Source: DASUTB01 sp036374835
GTDB lineage: Bacteria; Actinomycetota; Actinomycetes; Jiangellales; Jiangellaceae
NCBI GenBank assembly: GCA_036374835.1
Contig: DASUTB010000044.1
Coordinates: 1 to 28,574 of the forward strand
Direction: 5' to 3'
Length of the DNA stretch: 28,574 nucleotides
Shown in pieces: positions 1 through 6,999 of this stretch (its first letter is position 1; each line of letters begins with the position of its first letter). A program made the position numbers and the translations under genes. Below the pieces are notes generated by a model that was not told the origin of the DNA, made no database searches, and saw only the letters and a list, made by a program, of their open reading frames with translations.

Positions 1-156
1 ATCAGCGCCGAACACGGCGTCGGGCTCGCCAAGCGGCAGTGGCTCGGCTTGCAGCGGTCGGACGTCGACGTCGCGACGATGCGCGCCATCAAGCAAGCCC
101 TGGACCCACGAGGCGTCCTGTCCCCGTCCACGCTCCTCCCGCCAACGCCGGAATGA
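1..156 (+). CDS. FAD-linked oxidase, C-terminal fragment (GlcD/D-lactate dehydrogenase type)
   Basis: The open frame enters from the left edge and ends at TGA 154-156, so only the last 51 residues are visible. They contain SAEHGVGLAKRQWL, followed by a stretch ending IKQALDPRGVLSPSTLLP. This is the usual C-terminal signature of the vanillyl-alcohol-oxidase/GlcD superfamily of FAD-linked oxidases, in which the SxEHGxG segment contributes to the active site and the tail reads 'K..LDP.GilNPG'. By family knowledge such proteins oxidise 2-hydroxy acids (glycolate, D-lactate) or alkylglycerone-type substrates. The substrate cannot be set from this fragment. The stop codon lies inside the left arm of an inverted repeat shared with the convergent TetR gene. 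Confidence 0.8.
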   Translation: MSAEHGVGLAKRQWLGLQRSDVDVATMRAIKQALDPRGVLSPSTLLPPTPE

Positions 157-237
157 CCACGTTTCGGCGGTATTCCCGGCCAAACGTGGTCTGCAGACCG
201 CGTAACGCGGGGAGTTGCCGCCGCAACGTGGTCATTC
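151..237. repeat. Inverted repeat/bidirectional terminator between convergent genes
   Basis: The arms at 151-170 (GAATGACCACGTTTCGGCGG) and 218-237 are 20 nt long and complementary except for one position. A third partial copy at 182-190 (AAACGTGGT) can pair with 156-164, so alternative folds exist. The oxidase stop (TGA 154-156) lies in the left arm and the TetR stop (TCA 232-234) in the right arm. Position between two convergent genes suggests a bidirectional terminator. The GACCACGTT core resembles the GATCACGTT ends of other intergenic palindromes in this window. Confidence 0.8.
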
Positions 238-846
238 CGAATCCGTCCAGCCGCGGAGGTTGGCCTGTATCGCCGCCTCGAACACATCGGCGGGGTCGCC
301 TGCGTGCGGTGGCAGAAATCCGCCGAGCTCGAGAGACACGAGCCCGTGCACGTTCGCCCACATGGCCGTGGCGATCTGCTCGGCTGATGTTCCGGCAACG
401 AACCGTCCCCCGCCGACGCCCCGCCGAACAGCGTCCAGCAACGGCATGAACGTCTCAGCTCCGGCTTGAGCCAGTTCGGGGCCTACCTGTTCGGGCAGCA
501 CCACGCCGCCGAACATCACGCGATAGCCGTGCGGATCGGCCACGGCACTGGCGCGGTAGGCATGGCCGAGTCGCAAGATGTCGTCCAGCGGGTCGTCGGT
601 AGCACCAACGGCGGCCTGGGCTTCGCCGAAGCGGCGGAACGCACGCTCATACAACGTCGCGAGCAGGCCCGGCTTACCGCCGAAGAGCGCGTAAACCGCA
701 GCCGTGGACGTTCCGGCGGCAGCGGCAAGTGCACGCAGACTCAGCCCGTCGACACCGTACAGGTGAACTCGTTCACCGGCGACGTCCAACAGCCGCTGCT
801 TGAGATCTTCATTGTGCAATCGCTTCCTGCCCACTTGACACAGCAT
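232..846 (-). CDS. TetR/AcrR-family transcriptional repressor
   Basis: This 204-residue protein has a TetR N-terminal DNA-binding domain. The helix-turn-helix spans about residues 35-58 (LSLRALAAAAGTSTAAVYAL, then FGGK). The remainder is an all-helical ligand/dimer domain resembling the WHG-type TetR C-terminal family (around HGYRVMFGG and ANVHGLVSLELGGFL). The length is normal for the family. The ATG at 844-846 lies only 3 nt from a palindromic operator, with little room for a ribosome binding site. A short leader or leaderless mRNA is therefore possible, and an internal GTG at codon 5 is an alternative. It is divergent from a small membrane protein that it probably represses together with itself. 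The ligand is unknown. Confidence 0.9.
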   Translation of the reverse strand: MLCQVGRKRLHNEDLKQRLLDVAGERVHLYGVDGLSLRALAAAAGTSTAAVYALFGGKPGLLATLYERAFRRFGEAQAAVGATDDPLDDILRLGHAYRASAVADPHGYRVMFGGVVLPEQVGPELAQAGAETFMPLLDAVRRGVGGGRFVAGTSAEQIATAMWANVHGLVSLELGGFLPPHAGDPADVFEAAIQANLRGWTDSE

Positions 847-849
847 ACT

Positions 850-875
850 CTAACGCTGTTTTATAACAGTGTTAG
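850..875. promoter_or_regulatory. Palindromic operator between tetR-type gene and divergent membrane gene
   Basis: CTAACGCTGTT (850-860), a TTAT spacer, then AACAGTGTTAG (865-875): two 11-nt half-sites matching at 10 of 11 positions. It occupies the short space between the TetR start (846) and the start of the membrane protein (889) and is AT-rich compared with its surroundings. This is the expected place and form for an autoregulatory TetR operator controlling both divergent promoters. Binding is inferred. Confidence 0.8.
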
Positions 876-888
876 AGAAAGGAGCGCG

Positions 889-1299
889 ATGCTCGAGCTC
901 AGTACGGACGCCACTCGGCTGGCCGGGATCCTGATGATCGCCATTGTTACGATCGAGTCCGGTGGGTGGTACCTGACCAAGATTGCGCGGGGCGCCGTTC
1001 CTGCGACGGACTTCCAGCGTTCGTTCGCACGAGCCGGGCATGGGCACGCCGGCATGTTGGTCACACTCGGGATGGTCGGCGCCATCCTTACCGACGCAAC
1101 GTCGCTCGACGGCGCGGTCGCGTGGATCGCCCGCAGCGGCATTCCCTTGGCGGCGATCCTGATGCCGGCCGGCTTCTTCTTCTCTTCGATGGGCGAGGGA
1201 CGAACGTCCCCCAACCGGCTGATCTGGCTGGTGTGGCTCGGTGCGATATCCCTGGCCGTGGGCGCCCTGACGCTCGGCATCGGCCTGCTGACCGCCTGA
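889..1299 (+). CDS. Small multi-spanning membrane protein, TetR-controlled
   Basis: A 136-residue hydrophobic protein with about four predicted membrane helices: near residues 10-27 (LAGILMIAIVTIESGGWY), 50-70, 80-100 and 112-134. The ATG at 889 is chosen because GAAAGGAG lies 7-14 nt upstream and the open frame further upstream runs antisense through the TetR gene. I do not recognise a named domain. The ESGGWYL motif after the first helix and a conserved-looking G-H-A-H-A-G loop are the only sequence marks. Divergence from a TetR gene across a shared operator suggests a role induced by a small molecule, such as stress response or transport support. That is inference only. Confidence 0.75.
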   Translation: MLELSTDATRLAGILMIAIVTIESGGWYLTKIARGAVPATDFQRSFARAGHGHAGMLVTLGMVGAILTDATSLDGAVAWIARSGIPLAAILMPAGFFFSSMGEGRTSPNRLIWLVWLGAISLAVGALTLGIGLLTA

Positions 1300-1305
1300 C
1301 TCCCA

Positions 1306-1373
1306 CCGTGATCATGAATGCAAACAGGTCATATTTGCGTGAATTGGCTTCATGATCAAGAACATGATCACGG
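1306..1373. terminator. Inverted repeat between convergent genes (likely bidirectional terminator)
   Basis: CCGTGATCATG at 1306-1316 is the exact complement of CATGATCACGG at 1363-1373. A second copy, TTCATGATCA at 1349-1358, can pair with 1309-1318. Inside, GCAAA (1320-1324) and TTTGC (1334-1338) form a smaller stem. It fills the gap between the membrane-protein stop (1299) and the response-regulator stop (1376), so termination in both directions is the simplest role. It has no U-tract. Confidence 0.7.
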
Positions 1374-1375
1374 GA

Positions 1376-2053
1376 TCAGTGGCCGATGTCGCGATCGCCG
1401 GCCTCCACAAGTCCGCTCTCGTACGCGAAGACGACGATCTGAGCGCGGTCGCGCAGCCCGAGTTTGGTGAGCACACTCGAGATGTGCGTCTTGACCGTCG
1501 CCGCACCGATGAACAGGTCCGAGGCGATCTCCGAGTTGCTCGCACCCCTGGCGACTGCGGTCACCACTTCGCGTTCACGGTCGGTGAGCCGCTCCAGGCG
1601 TTCTGCGATCGCGGTGTCGATGGTGAGGCGCCTGCTGAACTGGCCGATGAGCCGGCGGGTGATCGACGGAGCCAATAGGGCACCGCCGTCGGCCACCGTC
1701 CGTACGGCTGTGGCGAGTTGCTCGGGTGGTATGTCTTTGAGGACGAAGCCGCTCGCGCCGGCCCGAAGCGCCCGGTAGACGTACTCGTCGGGGTCGAACG
1801 TCGTGAGGATGAGTACTCGGACGCCCCAATCGGCATCGGCCATGATCCGAGACGTTGCCTCCAACCCGTCCATGTCGGGCATCCGGATATCCATCAGGAC
1901 GACGTCCGGACGGTGCGTTCGCGCTACCTCGATGGCTTCGATACCGGTGCCGGCCTCGGCAACGACCTCGATGTCATCGTGCGTGCCGAGCATCATCACG
2001 AACCCGCCGCGGACCAGCGCTTGGTCGTCGACCACTGCGACGCGGATACTCAT
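1376..2053 (-). CDS. Two-component response regulator, NarL/LuxR family
   Basis: This 225-residue protein has a receiver domain at residues 1-120, with the acidic pair D9-D10, phospho-acceptor D55 in VVLMDIRMPDMDG, a Thr near 84-85 and K106 in FVLKD. A LuxR/NarL helix-turn-helix follows at about 158-213 (TDREREVVTAVARG, then NSEIASDLFIGAATVKTHIS). Domain order and length are typical. The ATG overlaps the kinase stop by 4 nt (ATGA at 2050-2053), implying translational coupling. It is probably phosphorylated by the upstream kinase, and its likely target is the divergent MMPL exporter promoter. The target is inferred from gene arrangement only. Confidence 0.95.
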   Translation of the reverse strand: MSIRVAVVDDQALVRGGFVMMLGTHDDIEVVAEAGTGIEAIEVARTHRPDVVLMDIRMPDMDGLEATSRIMADADWGVRVLILTTFDPDEYVYRALRAGASGFVLKDIPPEQLATAVRTVADGGALLAPSITRRLIGQFSRRLTIDTAIAERLERLTDREREVVTAVARGASNSEIASDLFIGAATVKTHISSVLTKLGLRDRAQIVVFAYESGLVEAGDRDIGH

Positions 2054-3252
2054 GACAACGTCTCCTCTCCGGTCGGCAGGTACGCCATGACCCGGTATCC
2101 GCCGCCCGGGCGTAAGCCCGCGTCGAGGGTCCCGCCCAACAGCAGTGCGCGCTCGCGCATACCGACGATGCCGTGGCCGCCAGGCTCACTCCCGGTTGCC
2201 TGTCCACCGAGGCTGCGCCCGTTGTCGACGACCTCGATGACGATCCCGCCGCCGCCGGCGCTGACCCGCACCTGCGCAAGAGCTCCCGGACCGGCATGCT
2301 TGAGCACGTTGGTGAGCGCCTCCTGAACGATGCGGTATGCGAACAGGTCGACGCGGTCCGGGACGTCAGGGACGCCATCGGTGGACAGCGAAACGTCCAA
2401 TCCGGCGTCCCGGAACTGCTCGGCCAGCCGCGGCAGATCTGTGAGTCCGGGCTGCGGGCCCAGATCGTCGGACTCCGCTTGCGGCCGGAGTACTCCGAGT
2501 AGATCACGCAGCTCCGACAGCGCCTGGCGTCCCGCCTCCTCTACAGCGCCGATCGCGGCCACGGCGGCGTCACGGTCCGTGCCGATGACCGCCTTGGCCG
2601 CACCCGCCTGCACCGTCATCAAGCTGACCCGGTGAGCGACCACGTCGTGCAGCTCCCGGGCGATGCGGGCTCGTTCCTCGGTCACGATCCGGCGAGCCTC
2701 GGCGGCCCGCTCGCGCCGCAACTGTGCGGCCCGTTCCGCGCGTAGCTGGAGCCGGCGCCCGATGTACCACGCACCGAACATGAAGATGCCGCCGAAGACG
2801 GCCGTCTCCCACCACGGAGTCGGGTCACCAAGGCCATCGAGGTTGACCACGACGATGGTCGCGACGACGGCGGCCTCGCCCTTAGCCCACTGCCCTGCGG
2901 TGACGTACCGCCCAACGCTGTAGAGGGCGATGATCGTCACGAAGCCGAGGTGTGCGTCGACGTCCGCATCGACGCTGACAAGAAGGATCAGCCACGAACC
3001 AAGCGAAAGACCGAGCACGAGCAGGGGTGCCCGTCTGCGCCAGTACAGCGCCGCGCTGACCGCGGCGAAGACCAGCAGTACGGCGATCGGCAGGTCGCCG
3101 ATGGGGCGGATGGCCATCGAGTCGCCGGGTCCGTCCACGAGCAACACGGTCACGAGAAAGGCCGCGACGGCGAGGATCGCGTCGGCGGCACGCGGCCAGC
3201 GCGCGAAGGGCCCGCGGAATCGTCGCGTAGTCCCGGGCTCGCCGCCGGTCAC
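2050..3252 (-). CDS. Sensor histidine kinase, HisKA_3/DesK-NarX type
   Basis: A 400-residue membrane kinase. The N-terminal half (about residues 22-165) holds five to six hydrophobic helices with very short loops, so it has no large extracellular sensor domain. The dimerisation/phosphotransfer motif is RIARELHDVVAHRVS, with H202 as the phospho-acceptor. The HATPase domain shows N315 (EALTNVLKHA), the DNG box at 343-345 and GGHGIVGMRERA at 358-369. The start is a GTG at 3250-3252 with GGGA upstream. Lack of a periplasmic domain suggests it senses the membrane or a membrane-active compound, as many kinases paired with exporters do. It is expressed with the response regulator through a 4-nt overlap. 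Confidence 0.93.
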   Translation of the reverse strand: MTGGEPGTTRRFRGPFARWPRAADAILAVAAFLVTVLLVDGPGDSMAIRPIGDLPIAVLLVFAAVSAALYWRRRAPLLVLGLSLGSWLILLVSVDADVDAHLGFVTIIALYSVGRYVTAGQWAKGEAAVVATIVVVNLDGLGDPTPWWETAVFGGIFMFGAWYIGRRLQLRAERAAQLRRERAAEARRIVTEERARIARELHDVVAHRVSLMTVQAGAAKAVIGTDRDAAVAAIGAVEEAGRQALSELRDLLGVLRPQAESDDLGPQPGLTDLPRLAEQFRDAGLDVSLSTDGVPDVPDRVDLFAYRIVQEALTNVLKHAGPGALAQVRVSAGGGGIVIEVVDNGRSLGGQATGSEPGGHGIVGMRERALLLGGTLDAGLRPGGGYRVMAYLPTGEETLS

Positions 3253-3531
3253 CGTCGTCCCACTGCGGGAGCTGTCGCCGTCCAGCAGGACCCTTGAACA
3301 AGCATCCTCCCACCGTAGGCCAGGGCATGCCTCTGAGCGCCCTCCCAGAGGCGGATAGGTGCCTCCGCCCCGGGGCTACGGAGAGCGACGCGGGCACCGG
3401 CGCTACCCGTCGCACGGCGGAGGGCGGACCCGACCGCGGGTGGGCGACGGCGTGGCCGTCGAGGACGACTGTAGAGGGCGAGCGCCAGCGCCGGCGCCGT
3501 CATTTCTCACATTGCCGAAGGAGCACAAGCC
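3253..3531. other. Divergent intergenic region, kinase/exporter promoters
   Basis: There is no convincing gene in these 279 bases. They separate the kinase start from the divergent MMPL start and must hold both promoters. A 7-bp stem (GCCTCTG at 3329-3335 with CAGAGGC at 3346-3352) is visible. I see no confident -35/-10 pair or repeated response-regulator site. The ribosome binding site of the MMPL gene (GAAGGAG, 3517-3523) is at the right end. Confidence 0.5.
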
Positions 3532-5676
3532 ATGCACCGTCTGATCCGCCTCATCGGCGAGGCCAGTGCCCGCAGACCATGGGTGACGATCGCCGGGTGG
3601 CTCGTCGCCGCAGTGGCGCTCGGTCTCGCGGCGGCCACCGGCGGCACGTTCGCCGACGACTTCTCCGCGCCCGGCAGCGAGAGTGAACAAGCCATGAAGC
3701 TGCTCGAGCAACGATTCCCCGAATCGGCCGCCGGCAGCGCGATGGCGGTGTTCGCGGTGGACGGCGACGGGCAGCTCAGTGAGCACCGCCCCGCCATCGA
3801 CGCTACCTTGTCGCGCATCGCCGAGGTGGAGCACGTCGCCACTGTGTCCGGACCTTTCGAAGCCGGAACCGTGTCCACGGACGGCCGCGTCGGATTCGCC
3901 CAGATCACGTTCGACGTGGCTTCCGTCGAGCTCGGCCCGGAACCCCTGACGGCGTTGACCGCGGCAATAGAGCCGGCTCGAGGGGCCGACCTGTCCACCG
4001 AGCTCGGCGGCGATGCCGTGTTCATCAACGCCGAAACCGAGACTTCCGGCGCCGAGGCGGTCGGCGTACTCGCTGCGCTAGTCGTGTTGGTCGTCGCATT
4101 CGGTGCGGTCATGGCCGCACTCGTTCCGATCGTTCTCGCCCTGATCGCGGTCGGCACCGGGGTGGGCGGCATCGCGTTGCTGGCCAACGCGATGGACGTT
4201 TCCAGCGCGGCTCCGACGATCGGCGCGATGATCGGACTTGGTGTCGGCATCGACTACGCCCTGTTCATCGTGGCCCGTTACCGCGAGAACCGCACCGCCG
4301 GCCAGCCCAACGACACCGCATTGTCGAACGCCATGACGTCCGCCGGCTCAGCCGTCGTGCTCGCCGGCGGCATCGTCGTCGTTGCGATGACCGCCCTCGT
4401 GCTGACCGGCCTCGGCGTCCTGACGTCGATCGGGCTCGGCACGTCACTTGTGGTCCTGACCGCTGTCGCCAGCGCGCTGACACTGTTGCCAGCGCTGTTG
4501 TCGCTGCTCGGCGACCGTATCGACACCGGACGGATCCGCGGCCGCAGCCGCGGCGCGACCACCGGCTCGAGCACGGCATGGTGGCGCTTCGCGCACCGCA
4601 TCGCCGGCCGACCGTGGCCGTACCTGATCGCCGCGACGGCGGTTCTGCTGGCGCTCGGCGCACCGGCGTTGCAGATGGAGGCCGGCTTTCCGGACGCAGG
4701 CGACGACTCTGCCGATACGACCCACCGCCGTGCCTACGACCTGCTGGCCGAAGGTTTCGGTCCAGGAATCAACGCGCCGCTGCTGCTCGTGGCGGACCTG
4801 GCCAGCCCGGGCGCCGACGCGTCGGACATCACCGAGCTGTCCGACCAGGTCGCCGCCGACCCGGGCATCGCCGCGGTCGGCGAGCCGCGAGTCTCCGCCG
4901 CGAACGACACGGTCGTGCTTCCCACCATTCCGACGACTGCTCCCGCGGACGCCGCGACGTCGGAGACGCTCGACCGCATCCGGGAGCTGGTTCCGGACAA
5001 CGTCGCCGTCTCGGGCCTGACCGCCATGACCGACGATCTGACGACCCAGCTCTCGGACACGTTGCCGATCTTCATCGGTGCGGTTCTGGCCGCGTCGTTC
5101 GTCCTGCTCATGATGGTGTTCCGCTCCATCCTGGTTCCACTGAAGGCCGCCGTCCTGAACCTGCTGTCGATCGGCGCGGCTTACGGCGTCATCGTCGCGG
5201 TGTTCCAGTGGGGCTGGTTCGCCGAGCTGTTCGGCGTGGACAACACCATCACCATCGCCTCCCCTATGCCGACGATCTTGTTCGCCGTCCTCTTCGGGCT
5301 GTCCATGGACTACGAGGTGTTCCTGCTCTCCCGAATACGCGAGCAGTACGATGCCACGCGAGACAACACGGACTCGGTGGCGCGAGGTATCGCGATGACC
5401 GGCCGGGTCATCACGTCCGCCGCACTGATCATGACGGCGGTGTTCCTCAGCTTCGTCGCCAACCCGTCGCCGCTGGTCACCATGCTCGGCCTCGGTCTGG
5501 CGACGGCGATCGTGCTCGACGCCACGATCGTCCGCATGGTCATCGTGCCCGCGACCATGGCGCTGCTGGGCCGGGCCGCGTGGTGGCTGCCCGGCTGGCT
5601 CGACCGCCGCCTGCCCCGTGTGAACTTGGCGCACGCCGAGGCCGAACCCGAGCGTGTGCTCGTGACTACGCCGTGA
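3532..5676 (+). CDS. MMPL/RND-superfamily exporter
   Basis: A 714-residue integral membrane protein of the MMPL family (the MmpL/YdfJ/ActII-3 group of RND-type, proton-driven exporters of lipids and hydrophobic drugs). It has the internal two-fold repeat of the family: one helix near residue 20, an extracytoplasmic domain, then a helix bundle, repeated from about residue 360. Each half carries the charged motif after its second helix: GLGVGIDYALFIVARYRE in the first and FGLSMDYEVFLLSRIREQ in the second. The acidic residues there fit the family's proton relay. The ATG is preceded by GAAGGAG at 8 nt. It stands alone and diverges from a kinase/regulator pair, so induction by a membrane or drug signal is likely. 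The substrate is unknown. Confidence 0.95.
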   Translation: MHRLIRLIGEASARRPWVTIAGWLVAAVALGLAAATGGTFADDFSAPGSESEQAMKLLEQRFPESAAGSAMAVFAVDGDGQLSEHRPAIDATLSRIAEVEHVATVSGPFEAGTVSTDGRVGFAQITFDVASVELGPEPLTALTAAIEPARGADLSTELGGDAVFINAETETSGAEAVGVLAALVVLVVAFGAVMAALVPIVLALIAVGTGVGGIALLANAMDVSSAAPTIGAMIGLGVGIDYALFIVARYRENRTAGQPNDTALSNAMTSAGSAVVLAGGIVVVAMTALVLTGLGVLTSIGLGTSLVVLTAVASALTLLPALLSLLGDRIDTGRIRGRSRGATTGSSTAWWRFAHRIAGRPWPYLIAATAVLLALGAPALQMEAGFPDAGDDSADTTHRRAYDLLAEGFGPGINAPLLLVADLASPGADASDITELSDQVAADPGIAAVGEPRVSAANDTVVLPTIPTTAPADAATSETLDRIRELVPDNVAVSGLTAMTDDLTTQLSDTLPIFIGAVLAASFVLLMMVFRSILVPLKAAVLNLLSIGAAYGVIVAVFQWGWFAELFGVDNTITIASPMPTILFAVLFGLSMDYEVFLLSRIREQYDATRDNTDSVARGIAMTGRVITSAALIMTAVFLSFVANPSPLVTMLGLGLATAIVLDATIVRMVIVPATMALLGRAAWWLPGWLDRRLPRVNLAHAEAEPERVLVTTP

Positions 5677-6396
5677 TCACGAGAAGGTGCGCCAGAAGAG
5701 GTTGACCGCATAGTCGACCGTCGTCCCCTCGTGGCCGGCGAGGATCTCGTCGGCCACGTCGGACGCGAACTCGATGCGCACGACGGATTCGAATGTCGCG
5801 CGGTCCGGCTGGTCCCAGCAGATGTCGAGCGGGACCCGCTGCCAGCCCTGCCGAGCCCAGAAGCGCTCGATCGCGGCGGGATCGTACGGCTTGCGCCAGT
5901 CACGCGTCGCCCGGCGGAACCAGCTGCCGAACGTCGAACGGGTGGCGTCGTTGTCGATCACGAAGGCGGTGCCGCCGCGGCGCATGACCCGGCTCAGCTC
6001 TTTGAGGCCGGGTTCGCAACCGGGTCCGAAGAAGTAAGCCCAGCGAGCGTGCGCGACGTCGATGGACGCATCAGCGACCGGAAGTTGCTGGGCGGTGCCG
6101 GACCAGACGTCGATCTTGTCCGCATACGGGGACGACGCCACCCGAGTGCGAGCGCGGGCGAGCAGCGACTCGTGCGGCTCGACGCCGATCACCTTCGCCG
6201 CACCGGAAGCGGCGAACCGCGGCAGATGAAACCCGGTACCGCAGCCAATGTCCAGCACGGTCTGGCCGGTCCAGTCGTGGATGTCCCGCATGGCGCTCTC
6301 GATCACGCCATTCGGATCGACGCCGCGATTCTCCTGTTCGTAGACATCCGGCCGGCTCCAGATGTTCGGGCTCGGGATGGCGTCACGCTTCGGCAC
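5677..6396 (-). CDS. Class I SAM-dependent methyltransferase
   Basis: This 239-residue protein has the SAM-binding motif I, VLDIGCGTGFHLPRF, at about residues 48-61, and motif II acidic residue in VIGVEPHE at 73-80. A further segment, ARWAYFFGPGCEPGLKELSR, with the following MRRGGTAFVID, matches motifs III-IV of the Methyltransf_11 group. The N-terminus IPSPNIWSRPDVYEQENRG looks like a conserved family lead-in and supports the GTG start at 6394-6396, although no clear ribosome binding site precedes it. Its stop is directly back-to-back with the MMPL stop in a shared TGATCA. The substrate is unknown. The chaperone block lies upstream on the same strand, but a large inverted repeat intervenes. 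Confidence 0.9.
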   Translation of the reverse strand: MPKRDAIPSPNIWSRPDVYEQENRGVDPNGVIESAMRDIHDWTGQTVLDIGCGTGFHLPRFAASGAAKVIGVEPHESLLARARTRVASSPYADKIDVWSGTAQQLPVADASIDVAHARWAYFFGPGCEPGLKELSRVMRRGGTAFVIDNDATRSTFGSWFRRATRDWRKPYDPAAIERFWARQGWQRVPLDICWDQPDRATFESVVRIEFASDVADEILAGHEGTTVDYAVNLFWRTFS

Positions 6397-6417
6397 CGAA
6401 CAAGGATAGCCGCGTCC

Positions 6418-6608
6418 AGAATGATCACGTAAACGTCACCTCAGCGTCGTTAGCGCCTCTTCAACGGGTCGCTAACCGTTACCACAGGCTTGTCGTGCCA
6501 CGGTCGGGCCCACGCAGCGGGCAAAGCGCACCGCGGAGCATTAGTAACGGTTAGCGACCCGTTGAAGAGGCGCTAACGGTACAGAAGCGGTGTTTACGTG
6601 ATCATTCT
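6418..6608. repeat. 191-bp nested inverted-repeat element (MITE-like or large terminator)
   Basis: The outer arms are exact 17-nt complements: AGAATGATCACGTAAAC at 6418-6434 and its reverse complement at 6592-6608. Inside, a second exact pair of 34 nt runs at 6449-6482 and 6544-6577, around a 61-nt centre. Each 34-nt arm itself starts GTTAGCG and contains CGCTAAC, so it has a local palindrome too. The right arm supplies the stop codon of hspR. No open reading frame of note lies inside. Exact arms this long suggest a recent non-autonomous mobile element or a strongly selected structure; no transposase or target-site duplication is evident. Confidence 0.85.
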
Positions 6609-6995
6609 CTGGGTGATCATGCGGCGGGGTGGGGCACCCCAGAGCGCGGCCTGCGTCGGGTTGGCCAACCAGGACAACTCGGCGAGCCGACGGCGCAGCT
6701 CATGCACCTCGGCCTCGAGCTCGAGGATGCGCTTGATGCCGGCCAGGTTCACGCCCTCGTCCTGCGACAGACGCTGCACCTCGCGCAGATTCTCGATGTC
6801 GCGCAGCGAGTAGCGGCGCCCGCCGCCGCCGGCGCGGCCTGGTTTGACCAAACCGAGCCGGTCGTACTGGCGCAGCGTCTGCGGGTGCATGCCGGCCATC
6901 TCGGCGGCCACCGAGATCACATACAGCGGCTCGTCGATGTGCACGACTCGCGCTGCTCCTGAAACCGTGACCACAAACCTGGTGTCAGGGTCCAT
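6594..6995 (-). CDS. hspR: HspR, MerR-family heat-shock repressor
   Basis: This 133-residue MerR-type regulator has its winged helix at about residues 23-90 (YVISVAAEMAGMHPQTLRQY, then DRLGLVKPGR), followed by a short coiled coil (about 96-118, LELEAEVHELRRRLAEL). MHPQTLRQYDRLGL is diagnostic for HspR, which binds HAIR repeats and represses the dnaK operon, with DnaK as co-repressor in known actinobacteria. The ATG lies 4 nt after the dnaJ stop with GAGGGGG as ribosome binding site. The C-terminus is odd: it ends MITQRMIT, and the last residues and stop codon are encoded by the terminal arm of the 191-bp inverted repeat. The native tail may therefore have been replaced. Confidence 0.95.
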   Translation of the reverse strand: MDPDTRFVVTVSGAARVVHIDEPLYVISVAAEMAGMHPQTLRQYDRLGLVKPGRAGGGGRRYSLRDIENLREVQRLSQDEGVNLAGIKRILELEAEVHELRRRLAELSWLANPTQAALWGAPPRRMITQRMIT

Positions 6996-6999
6996 ACCG

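Noticed and set aside
3904..3916. GATCACGTTCGAC, matching the end of the dispersed palindromes
   Set aside because: It lies inside the exporter coding sequence (QITFDVA) with no inverted partner nearby, so a chance match.
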